A stretch of DNA of 64,000 nucleotides from Streptomyces sindenensis (GTDB lineage: Bacteria; Actinomycetota; Actinomycetes; Streptomycetales; Streptomycetaceae): NCBI RefSeq assembly GCF_014649035.1, contig NZ_BMSG01000024.1, positions 1 to 64,000 of the forward strand. Direction: 5' to 3'. The stretch's first letter is position 1. Each line of letters opens with the position of its first letter. The notes under the pieces were generated by a model that saw nothing but the letters and a program-made list of their open reading frames with translations, was not told the DNA's origin and ran no database searches. Made by a program: the position numbers and the translations under genes. Positions 63,401 through 64,000 of this stretch are shown in pieces.

Positions 63401-64000
63401 ACCGGAGCACCGTCGAGACGGTCGTGGCCCGCTTCGCCGCCCTGCTCGAAGCCGTCGCCGCCGATCCGGGGCGTCCGCTCAGCCGGATCGACCTGCTGTC
63501 CGGAACCGAACTGCACCGGGTCCTGGAGGAGTGGAACGACACGGCCCGCGAGGTCGAGCCGACGCCGTTCCCCGCGCTCTTCGAGGCCCACGTGGCCGCG
63601 CACCCCGACCGGACCGCGGTCATCGCCGGCGACACCAGGCTGACGTACGCCGAGCTCAACGCGCGCGCCAACCGGTGGGCGCACCACTTCATCGGCCGGG
63701 GCGTCGGCCCCGAGCAGCGGGTGGCCGTCGCCGTACCGCGGTCGCTGGACTGGCTCGCGGCGACCCTGGGCGTCCTCAAGGCGGGCGCCACCCACCTCCC
63801 CGTCGACCCCGGCTATCCGGCGAGCCGGATCGCCTTCATCGCCGAGGACTCCGGCCCCGTGCTGGTCCTCACCACCGAGGACGCGGAGATCCGGGCGGCC
63901 CTGCCCGCCGGGACGGAGGTACTGACCGTCGACGCGCCGGACGTCCGCGCCGCGGTGGACGCGGCCCCGGACACCGATCCCGGCGACACGGACCGTACGG
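54418..64000 (+). CDS. NRPS: C-A-T-E-C-A(Asp-like)-T-C-A... (partial, runs off the window)
   Basis: At least 3194 residues, still open at the window end. C3 (~8-430, HHILLDG) suits a D donor. A2 (~465-960) has the code DALLIGAVAK as I read it, with no confident substrate (bulky hydrophobic or aromatic-like). T Ser996, then E (~1048-1510; HHLSVDG, EGHGR, RTVGWFT). C4 (~1535-1965, HHLLLDG). A3 (~1985-2490) has code DLTKLGVVNK, close to Asp codes of calcium-dependent lipopeptides. T Ser2530. C5 (~2584-3020, HHIATDG) is LCL type. A4 begins ~3045 and is cut before its core motifs. C subtypes match the E domains. A (GAC GGC) hexanucleotide run lies in A2. Coupled to the previous gene by TGATG. Confidence 0.94.
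56152..56178 (+). repeat. (GACGGC)4.5 hexanucleotide repeat inside an A domain
   Basis: Bases 56152-56178 are GAC GGC repeated four times plus GAC. They encode alternating Asp-Gly followed by an acidic stretch, in a surface loop of A2 before the TSGSTG motif. Pure short repeats like this change length by slippage in steps of two residues without a frameshift. Confidence 0.85.

Overview
The window is high-GC actinomycete DNA, most likely Streptomyces or a close relative: third codon positions are strongly G/C biased, GTG starts and 4-base start/stop overlaps are common, and the genes are giant modular megasynthases, LuxR/LysR regulators and CYP450s. It looks like part of one or two adjoining secondary-metabolite clusters. 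Neither end is complete: a PKS gene enters from the left and an NRPS gene leaves at the right.

1-29601 (+ strand): an AT-less polyketide synthase line. The 3' end of a PKS gene carries two almost identical tandem ACPs with the Trp flag of beta-branching carriers. Next come KS-DH-KR-ACP / KS-DH-KR-ACP / KS-DH (3952 aa), then KR-ACP / KS-[Ser-less ACP]-ACP / KS-ACP-KR (about 2765 aa), then KS-dead AT-DH-like-ACP-TE (1641 aa). None of these modules has a working AT, so malonyl units must be loaded in trans by an enzyme outside the window. An HMG-CoA-synthase-like protein, a decarboxylating-type enoyl-CoA hydratase (ECH2), a free donor ACP and a FabG-type reductase follow. The first three are most of the beta-branching cassette that would act on the tandem ACPs; ECH1 and the decarboxylating KS are not seen.

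29644-41508: transport, regulation and accessory genes. On the minus strand an AbrB-like regulator, a DrrA-type ABC ATPase and an ABC-2 permease form an operon. On the plus strand are a polyprenyl diphosphate synthase and an ABC1/UbiB kinase. A minus-strand P450 diverges from a MacB-type ATPase/FtsX permease pair. A LysR protein reduced to its DNA-binding domain faces an orphan LuxR response regulator across a strong hairpin.

41666-64000 (+ strand): a secreted PA14/YD-repeat (RHS-like) protein overlaps by 4 bases the gene for a SyrP-like Fe(II)/2-oxoglutarate hydroxylase, which is followed by a P450 of the type that beta-hydroxylates carrier-bound amino acids. After a terminator come two NRPS genes, C-T-C-A-T-E and C-A-T-E-C-A-T-C-A(partial). 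Two A domains have DLTK-type Asp/Asn codes, matching a SyrP-type Asp hydroxylase. Condensation subtypes agree with the E domains, predicting D residues at positions 2 and 3. The first carrier has no cognate A domain.

Most unusual points: a Ser-less ACP inserted inside the flanking subdomain of KS4; a vestigial AT (GERTG instead of GHSxG) in a terminal module fused to a type II-like TE; a foreign-looking codon block covering the tandem ACPs; a perfect 22-bp hairpin inside the beta-branching operon; and the RHS-like gene overlapping the hydroxylase gene.
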